A stretch of 64,000 nt of DNA from Arabidopsis thaliana. Its lineage: Eukaryota; Streptophyta; Magnoliopsida; Brassicales; Brassicaceae. The position numbers and the translations under genes were made by a program. Shown in pieces: positions 37,252-48,580 of this stretch. Every line of letters begins with the position of its first letter. The stretch's first letter is position 1. The notes beneath the pieces were generated by a model that worked only from the letters and a program-made list of their open reading frames with translations, ran no database searches and had not been told where the DNA came from. The DNA is taken from contig NC_003074.8 in NCBI RefSeq assembly GCF_000001735.4, positions 372,101-436,100 on the forward strand. Reading direction: 5' to 3'.

Positions 37252-39378
37252 TTACAAGTTTCCATGTAGGAACACAATCAGTAACAAGGCCATTGCTGCA
37301 AACAGGGAACCGACTGATTTGTGCGAGCCGGTATTGGGCAGCCAAGGGTAAGAATCAGGAGGAGGCATCACACAGTTATCTCCATTGAAATAGATTCTTC
37401 TTGGAAACGCCCAACCTTTCTCAAATGTGAAAGCTGATGCTTCTTTCTGGAAAAGTAGCTCAGATTGTACATTACCAAATGGCCCAGCTTGCATCAACAG
37501 ATCATTGTAGAACTTTATTCCCCAGAGAATCCCAGTATCATCTATATCAAATCAAAAACAAAAAAAACACATCAAGATTTGTTCCTTTCTATAGAAACAA
37601 GGGACTGATAGATGATGGTGTACTTACTTATGGAAGCATAAGGAGTCAGAGGTTTATAGTTGAAGCTAAAAGTCTGAGTTAGATTGTCGAAATTCGGATG
37701 CTGCACGACGAGATTCCACTGTGAATAGTTCATGTTGTAGTTGAAATTTGTGATGGTGACTTTAACTCTCCAGTACTGTTTGTAGTTGACTTTCACATGC
37801 CAGTGGATTCTAACTGGACACATATGCTTTGTACATTGGACCAGAGGCGGTATATATGCGTTCTTCCCCGGATTTGGAATGACTGATGCTATCCGTGGAC
37901 CTTTTGGGCTGTGTGGACAGACAAGACACCAAAATTAACCAAACAAGTTAACATATTTTCAGGTAATGAAAGTTATGAGAAGAACTTACTCTACACAATT
38001 CCCTGGCTGAGAAGTGTTTCTGCATCCACAAGAGCATGTTGGACAAGAAACTATTGTCTTGTTATAAAACGATGAAAGAGATACACAGCAAGTTGGTGTT
38101 TTCTGAGCTAAGAACTGCGAGTATGTGCAAGTTACATTCCAAGTCACTGTCACAGCAGAAAAAGAAAAGCCAAAACTCAGTTTTCATTTCACTCAAAAGT
38201 CAAATTTGTTTTGGTAGAGTTCAAGAACTGAGTAACTTACTTAATGCTTGAGTAACTCTTCGTTTATCAGTACCGATGAATCTAGTCGGTTTTACAATCT
38301 TCGCGGGGCTACAAGTATATCCCGGTCCAGGAGCTTTGAGAGTGAAATTCTTAGGTACCCTAACTGTCTTATTTGTGGTTCCAGCTTGTCCAACAGTAAG
38401 CTGGAAAGCGGAAACAGCAGTTGCGGGATCTTGAGCCCACGAGTTAAGCACACCCCCTCTGCAACAATTAGCAATCTGCTGATTGTAAGGAGATCCAGGT
38501 AAGAGATCAACAACAGAAGGTGTCTTTTTACAGCAATGAGGAATGGTTCCTTTGAATTTAGAACAATCTCCTTGTTCTGTGGTTTGTCCTCCATTCATTC
38601 CCCATATAACCTCTCTCTTTGCCCATGACCATCCAAGAGTCCAACCTGGAGCTTGAATGTGTCGATATTGCTGAAAATTATATACCGTTACAGTCGCCTG
38701 CACCGCGAGAAGATTCAAGATTTTAAAAATCACTATCAAGATTCAAGAAATTCCCAAATTTGAAGCTAATGTAAATAGATACCACATAGCCATCTCCAGT
38801 CCAGGTTATGATATCCCATTTGACAGTAATGTTCCCACTCGGGTCCAAAGGATCATAAGCTTCTGAAACAATCCCAAAAGCAACACCATGAGCACACAAA
38901 ATACTGAAGCTTTTTTTTGTTTTCTTATCTCATAGATTCTCTCTTTCTATAATAACAGAGCATTGAAGATGAAAATGTCAAAAAGATCTTCTCTTTTGAG
39001 GATAAGAAGCTCCTTCAAAACAATTATACGGCTTAACATACAAAATAACTTTCTTCTCTCTTTCCCTATGTACCCAAAAGCTCAAGCAATTGCAAGATCC
39101 AAACTTAAAGAACTCAATAAACACAAGCTCCTAGCAAATAATTTTAAAATATGCACATAACTAAAACATGGGGAACAAAGAAGGAAAGTTGCACTCAGAA
39201 TCATTGACGAAATAAAACCCTAGCAAGTAAAATACGGTAATGAACAGAGAAAAGCTTGAATAAAGATAGAATCTTTCGGCTTACCTGAAGGAGTTAAACC
39301 AGAGAAAGAAACTAGAAAGATTATAGAGATTCCGAACTTGAAGAAGATTGAAGAAGAGGAACACAAGAAAAACCCCAT
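37252..39378 (-). CDS. COBL1: COBRA-like GPI-anchored protein COBL1 (452 aa)
   Basis: Apoplastic GPI-anchored protein of the COBRA family, which binds or organises cellulose during oriented expansion. Six exons on the minus strand: 39378-39285, 38862-38783, 38697-38241, 38146-37990, 37908-37628 and 37541-37252. They give 452 aa. Order: hydrophobic signal peptide (about 10-30), an N-terminal CBM-like region (AYDPLDPSGNITVKWDIITWTGDGYVATVTV, W/Y-rich), a Cys-rich central region with the family motif CCVS at 230-233, then an Ig-like conserved stretch with HWHVKVNYKQYWRVKVTITNFNYNMNYS. At the end a hydrophobic tail (SLFAAMALLLIVFL) follows a small-residue site NTGSHKS, which is the GPI-attachment signal. 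Several N-x-S/T glycosylation sites are visible. The gene converges on eIF3m. The chromosome 5 duplicate is COBL4/IRX6. Confidence 0.95.
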
Positions 39379-40109
39379 TTTTTCTGAAGCAAAAAAAGAG
39401 AGAGAAACGCCTCTTCTTCTTTAATCTTCTGTCTCTGACAAGTGACAAGACAAGGATGAAGACTGAAGAAGCTCGACGTAATATACAGAAACTTAAGCCA
39501 AAGTGATTAATAACAATGAAAAGATTATAGTAACAAGAAATGACGAATTAGCTTCGAAATCTTTGTGATTAATCTTCAAAGTATAATGAGTTTTTAAAAA
39601 AAGAACTCATAATTGTTCATTGAAAATGGAGACATCCAGCTTTTTGGGTTTTTGTGTGCAGAGAGATTAATGAAAGCCAAAAGAAGGCTGCTTTAGTGGG
39701 GGATGAGATGGGTTTTTTCGTGCCAAGTGTTATAATTTGACTTAATGCACAAGCATTAATGCACTTAGCTAGCAATTCTTTTTTTCAATTTCAAACATTC
39801 TTATTCACATTTATAGTTTACTTATATTCGCATTTACTATTTAGTAATCCAAAGACTTTTTGAAAGTCTCTAGAGAATACTACTACTAGACTAGACAATT
39901 AGGTGTTGTTAAAGTGGGCCGATAAAGAACGACTGTTAGGCCCGTTTAAGCCCGTCCCATACAAGAAAACAGAACAAAATTTATAGTATTCTTTGCTAGT
40001 CTTGCATTGCAGGTGACCAAGTAAAAGTTTTATCAAAACAACAGGAATAAACAGTCTTGCAAAATCTCACAATCCTACCAAATTGACAGTAGTACAACCA
40101 AACATGAGT
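39379..40109. other. COBL1 promoter / 3' flank of the DUF2039 gene
   Basis: Spacer in a head-to-tail pair on the minus strand. A GCCCA-rich patch at about 39915-39960 (GTGGGCC, GGCCCG, GCCCG) is promoter-like. A CT/GA-rich leader precedes the COBL1 ATG. No gene. Confidence 0.5.
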
Positions 40110-41436
40110 TTATTTCTGCAGTTGAGATTGCTCATTTTCATCACTGTCTTCGCGCAAATCATGCTCATCATCACCAACATTGTCATCCTCATCTGATTCA
40201 GGTCCACTAGCATCATCATGGGCATGATCAGGCACACTACCATGACCAATAATCCCGCTAACTCTTCCGGACTTGTTTGCATATTCTTCAAGGGAAGTTG
40301 AGGGAAACACATCACCAACCTTGCTGCTATCACTCCTTGACGCTTCTTCATCTGATTTATTTGGTTTGTTATCTTTGTTCATCTATGTCAAGCAAATACG
40401 CAACTTCAGGACCAAATCACACAAACATACACATTTACAAATCTCAAAAACTCTTCAAAGTAACTAGAGAAGCTTACAGCACGTAATAGGGTCCTTCGAT
40501 CTCTTTCCCTAGCATTCTTGATAGTCTGCATCACATCAATAAGAAATCAGCAACAACCTCCCAAAAACAAGCATGAAATTGAACATTAGAAGCCAAAAGC
40601 GGAATAATTAAAAGACAAACCTCATCAAGCAGCTTCTGTTCAGCCTCTACTTCGTAAATATCTCTGCGAGAAACGAATAATTACCTCAAGATTAGTTTAA
40701 TATCTTGTCTACTAAACCCACTCTTAAGGAAACCAGCATCTAGCATAAGTAGAAGAAAGACTGTCTTCAAGGTACAAGTACCTTCCAAGGATTTGATCAA
40801 CACTTTGACAACACTTTGCACACACCTTTTGCTCCTTGGCACAACCTGTTATCAGTTTCATACCCATTTCAATACCATAACACATCAACTTATAAAACAA
40901 GATACTGATCTATACACTCTAATTAGCCAAGAAAGTACGAGAACAAAAGCAAAGAAAGAAAACACTAACCAGGGCATAACTTATGGTATGCTTGACGAAC
41001 ATTTCGCTTTGTACACTTCTGACTGCACCCACAAACAAAAAGGTTGCTCTTTTAAGAAAAAAAAACCCACACAACAAAACAAATCAATTTCAAAATCCAA
41101 CAGAGAATGACAAAGAAGACTCTAAATTCAAATCAAACGATACCATTTGGTGGCTTCAGTTAGGGTTTTGTATTTGCCGTATTTGCGTTTCCAGGCGATC
41201 TGCTCTCGACATCGGTAGCAAACTCCGGTAATCTCGGATAATGGTCTAAATCTCCCGCCGACTTCCTAACAATTCATAAATTTCCGAAAAAATCAAGGGT
41301 CTAGCTACAGTACTCACTCAATTTCGTTAATCTCATAGCCGAGCAAATAGCTTACCGTTTCGTTGATCTTGACGCCGGCTTTGGGAACCCAGGCGAATTT
41401 GTTCTGATGCTTCGGTGGTCCTTGCCGTGAGCCCAT
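40110..41436 (-). CDS. DUF2039 (C9orf85-like) zinc-binding protein (227 aa)
   Basis: Conserved eukaryotic protein of unknown function. Seven exons on the minus strand: 41436-41356, 41265-41144, 41022-40970, 40845-40782, 40663-40621, 40525-40478 and 40382-40110. They give 227 aa. The start MGSRQGPPKHQNKFAW is the family's signature N-terminus. The DUF2039 part (about 10-110) carries paired cysteines suited to zinc: CYRC, CQKC, CPGC, and CAKCC. The C-terminal 90 residues are very acidic (DDASGPESDEDDNVGDDEHD) and disordered. The family (human C9orf85) has been linked to nuclear/nucleolar RNA work but has no settled biochemical role, so I assign none. Every intron is short and the first and second carry normal GT-AG ends. 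The locus is AT3G02220 from memory. Confidence 0.9.
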
Positions 41437-43362
41437 TTTCGATGAGCTGTGAATTTAGATCGGAAAAAAACAGAGGAAGCGATTTTATCTGGAAGTCGAA
41501 GAAGAGGACATGTACAAGCGAGCGGCGCGAAAAGAAGTCGGAGCACCCAATTAGGTTATGTTATGGAATATGTGTTCATGACGGCCCAATCCATAAACTT
41601 TAAAAGCCCATCTATTTCAGCTACATTTGTGATACTTGTTGCCTTGTTGGGTTTATCCTTTCCAAATTTTGGGAGGTGTAAATTGTTATAAGTAGAAAAT
41701 AATAATTTAACGTCAATGTTCCATATTGTTTAATACTGTAAATAAAGTGTGAGATCTACCTATCATATTTTATAGGTTCACGTTCCATTTGTAATGTTTT
41801 AAAGGTTTCTTTTTTTAAAAGACGATGTTTAGTGGAATTTTCACGATGCATGCAATGATCAAACGCAACGTGCTTCGACGACCTTCCCACGACGTATAAA
41901 ATCAAAGTCCAATGATTTTTATTGTTATTAGATAAACAAAATGAATTTGTTCATAATAATTGTTTTTTAGTGAAATTTCGTGAAATGCATAATCATTTTC
42001 ATCATATAATAAAATAATTATTAATAGTTATCATCCGTGGTTTCTTTTATCATCAATGTACTAATCCGTATATTGATGATAAAAAAAAAATCGTATAGTA
42101 TATTCATAAGTGTAAGGAATGTCAAAACTTAAAATAAGTTTTGAGATTCAGCTTCCCACAATGCCACATGCGAATGTTCCTTCCATACATAGTAAAGTAG
42201 ATCGAGGACAGTTTTTAATTTATTATTCCCGTTAGTAAAAAGCCTAATTACATTCTCTAATTAACACCTTTATTGATGTTACACTCCGGTCAAAAAGTAT
42301 TCAATTATTGTTCGGTTTTTGTATCCCCCCATCTTTTAATTCTCACGAACGACTTTTTTTGTTTGTTAAAAACGCTCACACACGAATTGAGGTACATTGA
42401 TGGTAATGTAACTAATTTAAGTAAGAAACAATGGTAAGCAGAAATGAATTAAATTGCTAGCTGAAAGATCTATCCTTCGCAAGGTTATGTAGACCGGCCA
42501 AAAAAAAAGAGGTTAGCTAGACCTACTATTCTAAACTGTTCAATTTCCTCTAAGTCTAAAACTGATTATAAGTATAACAAAAAAAAAAAAACCTAAACGA
42601 ACAAGAAACAAAACTTTTTAACTTATTAAAAAGCCTTAAATCAAAACAAAATTCACAATTATATAATTAATAATAAATGATCAAAACTGAGGTTTTGTGA
42701 TTTTTGTTGGTCAGAAATTTAATATTGACCACTAAAATTTGAGAAACAAATTTATTTTGAATCTTTTGACCTTTTAATTAACCAAAATAAGTTAGTTTCT
42801 AAAATTCAAATGTCTTGACAACAATTTTATTTTTCTGTTGACAACAAGTTATAAAACCAAAAGTGTAACTGAAATATATAAATCCATATTAGTTCGTAGG
42901 TATATCTGATAATTTAATTTAATAACTAAACAAGAATATCAAAAAGTATGGATATTCTTCAAAAGTATCTGTTTAAAAAGATTGACAATTATTTTATTTT
43001 ATTTGTGGTGATAAATATCTAAAATATAATCTCTAGACAATATTATAAGCTTCTATTTTTATGGGAAATTAATTAACAAATGTTTTCTAAACCAATAAGA
43101 CAAATTATTAATAGCCTAGAAAACGGACAATTAAGAGACAAAATAGTAAAGTCTTCACTTCCTCACCATAACAAGGTTAAAAATTCTTTTGACCTGGTGA
43201 ACGACTTATAATCCACCACGTGTCAAAACTCACACAAAGCCCTCTCACGTGCCAACTAATATAAAAGCCAAAGCGACGGTCTTCAGAGTCTCCCATCACC
43301 TCCGATCTCAAATCTCACAATCTTTTCTCTCCAAATTCTCTTCTCTCTGAATCAATCCAATC
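41437..43362. other. divergent intergenic region with RGP1 promoter
   Basis: About 1.9 kb between the divergent DUF2039 and RGP1 genes. The middle (41800-43100) is AT-rich with no frame I can support. The RGP1-proximal end holds two G-boxes and a TATA box, described separately. Confidence 0.5.
43217..43266 (+). promoter_or_regulatory. RGP1 core promoter: two G-boxes and TATA
   Basis: CACGTG cores occur at 43217-43222 (CCACGTGTC) and 43246-43251 (CTCACGTGCC). A TATA-like AATATAAAAG follows at about 43257-43266. The RGP1 ATG is ~97 bp further, giving a short CT-rich leader. G-boxes bind bZIP and bHLH factors. Confidence 0.7.
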
Positions 43363-45204
43363 ATGGTTGAGCCGGCGAACACCGTTGGAATTCCGGTGAA
43401 CCACATCCCATTGTTGAAGGATGAGCTCGATATCGTGATCCCCACGATCCGTAACCTCGATTTCCTGGAGATGTGGAGGCCTTTTCTTCAGCCTTACCAT
43501 CTGATTATCGTCCAAGATGGAGATCCATCGAAGACCATTGCTGTCCCTGAAGGGTTCGATTACGAACTCTACAACAGGAACGACATCAACCGTATCCTTG
43601 GTCCTAAAGCTTCCTGCATTTCCTTCAAGGACTCTGCTTGTCGTTGCTTCGGCTACATGGTCTCCAAGAAGAAGTACATCTTCACTATTGATGACGATTG
43701 CTTCGTAAGTTTCCACAATTCTGTTTATAGATCTGTTCTTTTTTTCCTTCTTCATAGGTTCAGTTTGAGATCTAGTGATAAAGTCTGTAGATTTGACTGA
43801 TCTTTGAATTGAAAATTGAAAATACGATCACAATTCTCTAGGTCAACTTTAAGAAACACACTGTTTTGACTTAGATCTATATATTCATCTGCTTGATGGG
43901 TTTCGATCTGTTTTCAGAATTGAAATTGTGTTAGTCTTATGTTTGTCGGCATTGCCATGATCTCTCTTATGTTTAGGTAATGTCATTGTTGTTGGACCAA
44001 CCTTTCTATGTTATGTCTTAACAGTTAACTTCACAAGATTCTTGCATGTCATTGTCCTGCACATTTATGTTGTGGTCATAAGGCTTAAGGCAAAGAAAAG
44101 TCCAAACTTTATTTGTGGGGCTTTCTTTTTAGAATTGAGTTTTCAGTTACGCCATGATTGTAGCATTGATGTTGCTTTCATATTGTGTTGGTTTAGTCAT
44201 GTGTAACGTATTGTCTCTTTTTCTTATTTTTGTTGGCTTTAGATGCATTTGAATATTCTTTGCTTATAATTTAAATATTATTGTTGTTGTCATGTGTTAT
44301 AGGTTGCTAAGGATCCATCTGGAAAAGCTGTGAACGCTCTTGAGCAACACATCAAGAACCTTCTCTGCCCATCAACTCCATTTTTCTTCAACACCTTGTA
44401 CGACCCATACCGTGAAGGTGCTGACTTCGTCCGTGGATACCCTTTCAGTCTCCGTGAGGGTGTTTCCACCGCTGTTTCCCACGGTCTGTGGCTCAACATC
44501 CCTGATTACGATGCCCCTACCCAACTTGTGAAGCCTAAGGAAAGGAACACAAGGTAGTGTTTTATTTAACATCTTCTGTCTACATTTTTTTTTTCCGGTT
44601 TTTATAAGCTACCAATGCTTAACTGGCATCACTATTAGGTATGTGGATGCTGTCATGACCATCCCAAAGGGAACTCTTTTCCCTATGTGTGGTATGAACT
44701 TGGCCTTTGACCGTGAGCTCATTGGTCCGGCTATGTACTTTGGTCTCATGGGTGATGGTCAGCCTATTGGTCGCTACGACGATATGTGGGCTGGATGGTG
44801 TATCAAGGTACTTACTTTCCCCATTCCACTCGTTGCTTCAAAATGAATTTAAATGTTAATTTGTTTACTGATCTCCCTCTTATGTTCTTCAGGTGATCTG
44901 TGACCATTTGGGATTGGGAGTGAAGACAGGTTTGCCCTACATTTACCACAGCAAAGCCAGCAACCCGTTTGTGAACTTGAAGAAGGAGTACAAGGGAATC
45001 TTCTGGCAGGAGGATATCATTCCTTTCTTCCAGAGCGCAAAGCTCACGAAAGAAGCTGTGACAGTTCAACAATGCTACATGGAGCTGTCCAAGTTGGTGA
45101 AGGAGAAGCTAAGCCCCATTGATCCTTACTTTGACAAGCTTGCAGATGCTATGGTCACTTGGATTGAAGCTTGGGATGAGCTTAACCCACCCACTAAAGC
45201 TTGA
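43363..45204 (+). CDS. RGP1: reversibly glycosylated polypeptide 1 / UDP-arabinopyranose mutase (357 aa)
   Basis: Interconverts UDP-arabinopyranose and UDP-arabinofuranose on the cytosolic face of the Golgi, supplying arabinofuranose for wall polysaccharides and glycoproteins. Works in complexes with RGP2. Four exons, 43363-43704, 44303-44553, 44639-44807 and 44893-45204, give 357 aa, the known RGP1 length. Motifs: [15 protein letters not shown] near the N-terminus (nucleotide-sugar binding fold), the metal-binding DDD at about residues 110-112 (TIDDDCF, exactly at the first exon end), and Arg158 in [12 protein letters not shown]. Arg158 is the residue that is reversibly glycosylated in plant RGPs. 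No signal peptide or membrane segment is seen, consistent with a peripheral Golgi protein. Intron 1 is long (598 bp) and could hold enhancing sequence. It is the chromosome 3 counterpart of RGP2 on chromosome 5. Confidence 0.97.
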
Positions 45205-46441
45205 GCAGCAAAAAAACCACCACCGCAGTTTTGGTTATTAGCTCAACATATCATCTATCTTCTCCGTTTTGTTTTTGTTTTGTCTTTTCTCAAATTTTCC
45301 GGCGATTCTTCAGTTCGTTTTTAAGTTGCCGGAGTTTATTTAAATAGTGAATGGTGTAGTTCTATTTATGACCGAGACAATCTCTCTTTTGAGGTTTTTC
45401 GTTTTTGTTTCAATAATAAAAAATCATATCCCTTAGTCGTTGGTGTCTTTGCTTGCTGGTTTGTTGACTGTTATTTTGGATCAAATTAGTTGAAAGACAG
45501 GAACAGATTCCAATCAAATCAAGCCTTAAACATATTTGATTTAGTAGAACCCAGTTGGTGTTTTTGGCTGTATCCGACATGTTATGTAAAAATGGCCAAG
45601 AGACTCCAACATCATTATTAAAAGGATTTTGGAAAAGAGATGATGAAAACAACATCTTTATGTATCAGCAAATGCTTTTAGACTTAAATCATTAAGCCGG
45701 ACTGCGGGAATACGCTGGTCTGTATTGATAAGCTCTTGAACAAACTCTAAAAAACCTTAACCCTTTTTTTATGATCACCCAAAGAAGGAGACCAATTAGG
45801 CTTTTATCCATCTAAGGATTAAAGTCAAACACGTATTTTCCCTGGGGACGACTTTTAACAGAATCGGACTTGTACTCTTTTAACTTTTTATACTTAAAAA
45901 ATTGGCAAGTAGCTCTGATAATTTGGTGCTAATCAGCTTCAAATGGACAGAACGATGCAGCTCATGAAAAATAATAATTGCTTTTGACTTTGTTTTCTTG
46001 TTTTCTAATTACTACTAGATGTACAAGGGGGTTTCATTGTAGCATCTAACTAGTTTTAGATTGAAAAGTGGCATCGGTACGTAGTAGCTCTATACATTCA
46101 GTTTGTGATAATTACTTAATTAGTGATAACATATGGTATTTGGTAATAAAAATTATTAATTCACATAATGATGAGAAATGAGCCGAAATCAAATACTGTA
46201 ATCCAGAACAATTTATTTTCCCTCACGTATATTTATCGAATTTTGTTACATATATGAAAGGACGTTAATTAAGAACTTTATAAACTCAACCATTTTAGAT
46301 TTTGACTTTGGTTTTCTATATATATAAATAAATACATATATCATCCACAAAAACATATGACATTCACTCACATCAGAATTTCAAAACCGTAAAGAAATAC
46401 CTTCCTTTTGAAGTCTTTATTCTCTCCACGATTGACGATTA
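45205..46441. other. RGP1 3' flank and RGF7 promoter
   Basis: RGP1 3'UTR runs to about 45430 (AATAATAAA at 45412-45420). The segments at 45905-46070 and about 46300-46420 are the promoter of the first peptide gene. Both are recognisably repeated upstream of the second copy (47663-47780 and 47865-47990). Confidence 0.6.
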
Positions 46442-46978
46442 ATGGAGATGAAGAAGTGGAGTTATGCGAATTTAATAACCTTAGCTTTGTTGTTTCTCTT
46501 CTTTATTATTCTTCTTTTGGCATTTCAAGGTTCGGCTTCGATCCTCTTGTTATTTTTTCTTCCATATCTATAATCATTTACTTGATAGTGATGGATCCAT
46601 ATGATCTATATATGCATTTAGGTGGATCAAGAGACGACGATCATCAGCATGTTCATGTGGCCATCAGAACTAAGGATATCTCCATGGGACGAAAGGTATA
46701 TACAACTCATACAAATAATGGCTAAACCGAATTAAGACACACCAACCGCATATTTTGTTCTTAATAATGATGTGTATACATACATACAAGTAATTTCATG
46801 GAAAGTGATATCGTGATATCTTCACTTTCAGTTAAAAAGTTTGAAACCGATCAATCCAACAAAGAAAAACGGGTTTGAGTATCCGGATCAAGGATCTCAT
46901 GATGTACAAGAAAGAGAAGTATATGTTGAGCTAAGGGACTACGGGCAACGAAAGTACAAACCCCCCGTCCATAATTAA
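46442..46978 (+). CDS. RGF7: GOLVEN/root meristem growth factor precursor RGF7 (GLV4, 102 aa)
   Basis: Precursor of a secreted tyrosine-sulfated peptide perceived by RGI/RGFR receptor kinases; the family controls root meristem size and gravitropism. Three exons, 46442-46529, 46622-46695 and 46832-46978, give 102 aa. Exon 1 encodes an N-terminal signal peptide of about 30 residues ([11 protein letters not shown] then a Leu/Phe-rich core). Exon 2 and most of exon 3 are a variable charged propeptide. The last 13 residues are the mature-peptide motif: DYGQRKYKPPVHN. Asp-Tyr is the TPST sulfation site, the PP pair is a hydroxylation-type site and HN is the canonical C-terminus. The start at 46442 is chosen because MEM precedes the signal core; MKKW two codons later is equally possible and is the only start in the neighbouring copy. 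Confidence 0.92.
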
Positions 46979-48007
46979 CGGTTGCGCGTAGTACGTAGTC
47001 ATTGATACCGGGCAAATTATGGTTAATTTACTGTTTAACTTTGTAAAATAAACAAATGAATAAGTCATGTTATGATGTTTTTATTTTGTATAAGGTAAAT
47101 CTCCTCAGTATGTGCTGGTTTTATTTCATATCTTTTACGATTATTTTTCTATTAGAAATGTAAAAGAAAAAAAAAACAAATTGTTCAAAGCTGATTATTC
47201 AATATAAATCGTTATCAACTCTACGTATACAAACCAAATTTGAAATACCATTCTATATAGACATATATTACGTATGAAACTTTTTCTTGCCTCTCAGATT
47301 AAAAGATGGACTAAAAATGTTGCCATAACTCGGATTAAAAGATGGACTAACAATCCACTTGTATGTTCACCTGTCCAGTACTAAAAATGATCCCATAACC
47401 CGGATTAACAGATGGACTATATTATAACAATGAAGAGAAGTGTAGTGTTCATTTTCTTATATTCAGCTCAGAGACGTCTTTGACCAACGATTCCTTGACG
47501 GATATGGGGTTGGCGCCATCCATGGAGCTGGCTGGTTGTTGGAGTTGCAATTATCAAGCATTGACTACTCTTTGTTTTTTAGCGGACACTTGTTTTTATT
47601 TCTATAGTTCCGGTTAATTGATGGAATTTTTAACAGTAATGAGTACTGTTTATAATGATCATTGGCAAGTAGTTGATAATTTGGTGCTATCATCTAAAAA
47701 TAGACAGATAGATGGAAAATAACAATTGCTTTTTGACTTTCTGTTTTTCACCGTAGCATTTAACTAATTTTGGAGAGAATATTTCATCAGTGAAAAAATT
47801 AGCACTGGTCATTGGACATCCGGTGATTAAATATAATATCTTTTTCTTCAACCAAATTTATAGCTTTTGACTTTAATTTTCTATTTCTATATATACACAC
47901 ACATACTAACATCCACCAAAACAGATGATATTCACTCACATAGAAATTTCATAACCGTAAAGAAATATATATCTTCCTTTTGGGATCTTCCGGAAGATTA
48001 ATTAGAG
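46979..48007. other. intergenic with duplicated promoter of the second GLV copy
   Basis: Holds the 3' flank of RGF7, a small degenerate repeat array at 47297-47420 and a diverged copy (47663-47990) of the RGF7 upstream region. Shared landmarks include GATAATTTGGTGCTA and TTCACTCACAT..AATTTC..AACCGTAAAGAAATA. No additional gene. Confidence 0.6.
47297..47420 (+). repeat. degenerate local repeats GGATTAAMAGATGGACTA
   Basis: Three near-copies of (C)GGATTAAAAGATGGACTAA occur at about 47297-47313, 47331-47350 and 47401-47419. They are linked by related CTAAAAATG..CCATAAC segments. The period is uneven (about 35 and 70 bp), suggesting a decayed tandem array. It lies between the first and second GLV copies. 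Confidence 0.65.
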
Positions 48008-48580
48008 ATGAAGAAGTGGAGTTATGCGAAGTTAATGACCTCAGCTTTATTGCTTGTCTTCTTAAGTATTATTCTTTTGGCCTTTCATGGTTCGACCTCT
48101 TGTTATCTTTTTTTTTTAAAACATTATTATTATTATAACGTTTTATGTGATAGTGATGGATGCATATGATATGATCTATATATGCATTTAGGTGGATCAA
48201 GAGGTGACAATCATCTATATGATCATGTGGCCATCGGAACTAAGGATATCTTGATGGGACGAAAGGTATATACAATTTACACAAATAACAGCTACGAGTA
48301 CTTTATGATTACTTCAGTAATTACATATTTTGTTCTTAATGCAGTGCATCCATATATACAAGTGTTATCCTGTGATGTCATGATTTATTTTCACTTGCAG
48401 TTAAAAGATTTGAAACCAAAAACTGAATCGTTGAAAATGATCAATCCCAAAAAGAAGAACGGGTTTGAGTATTCAGATCAAGTATCTAGTGATTTATCTA
48501 GACAAGAAGTATTTGTCGATATGATGGCTAGGGACTACCAAGGCCCAAAACCCAGAAGCAAGCCCCTCAAAAACAACTGA
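48008..48580 (+). CDS. second GLV/RGF-type peptide precursor (111 aa), diverged C-terminus
   Basis: Tandem duplicate of RGF7. Exons 48008-48089, 48192-48265 and 48401-48580 give 111 aa with the same intron phases as RGF7. The signal peptide starts MKKWSYAKL and is nearly identical to RGF7. The RGF7 first ATG is here TTA (ATTAGAGATG versus AATGGAGATG), so translation must begin at the second Met. Exon 2 ([20 protein letters not shown], ending MGRK) is very similar to RGF7. The C-terminus reads [16 protein letters not shown]: the Asp-Tyr sulfation site remains, but the PPxHN ending has become PLKNN and the DY-to-end length is 15 rather than 13. It may encode a neofunctionalised or failing peptide. 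It may be the locus called GLV8 (AT3G02242), but I cannot tell whether that name belongs here or to the 49769 gene. Confidence 0.8.

Noticed and set aside
48182-48580. 132-residue frame starting MHLGGSRG in the second GLV locus
   Set aside because: It is exon 2 read through intron 2 into exon 3. Comparison with RGF7 shows the spliced structure, and the read-through version lacks the signal peptide.
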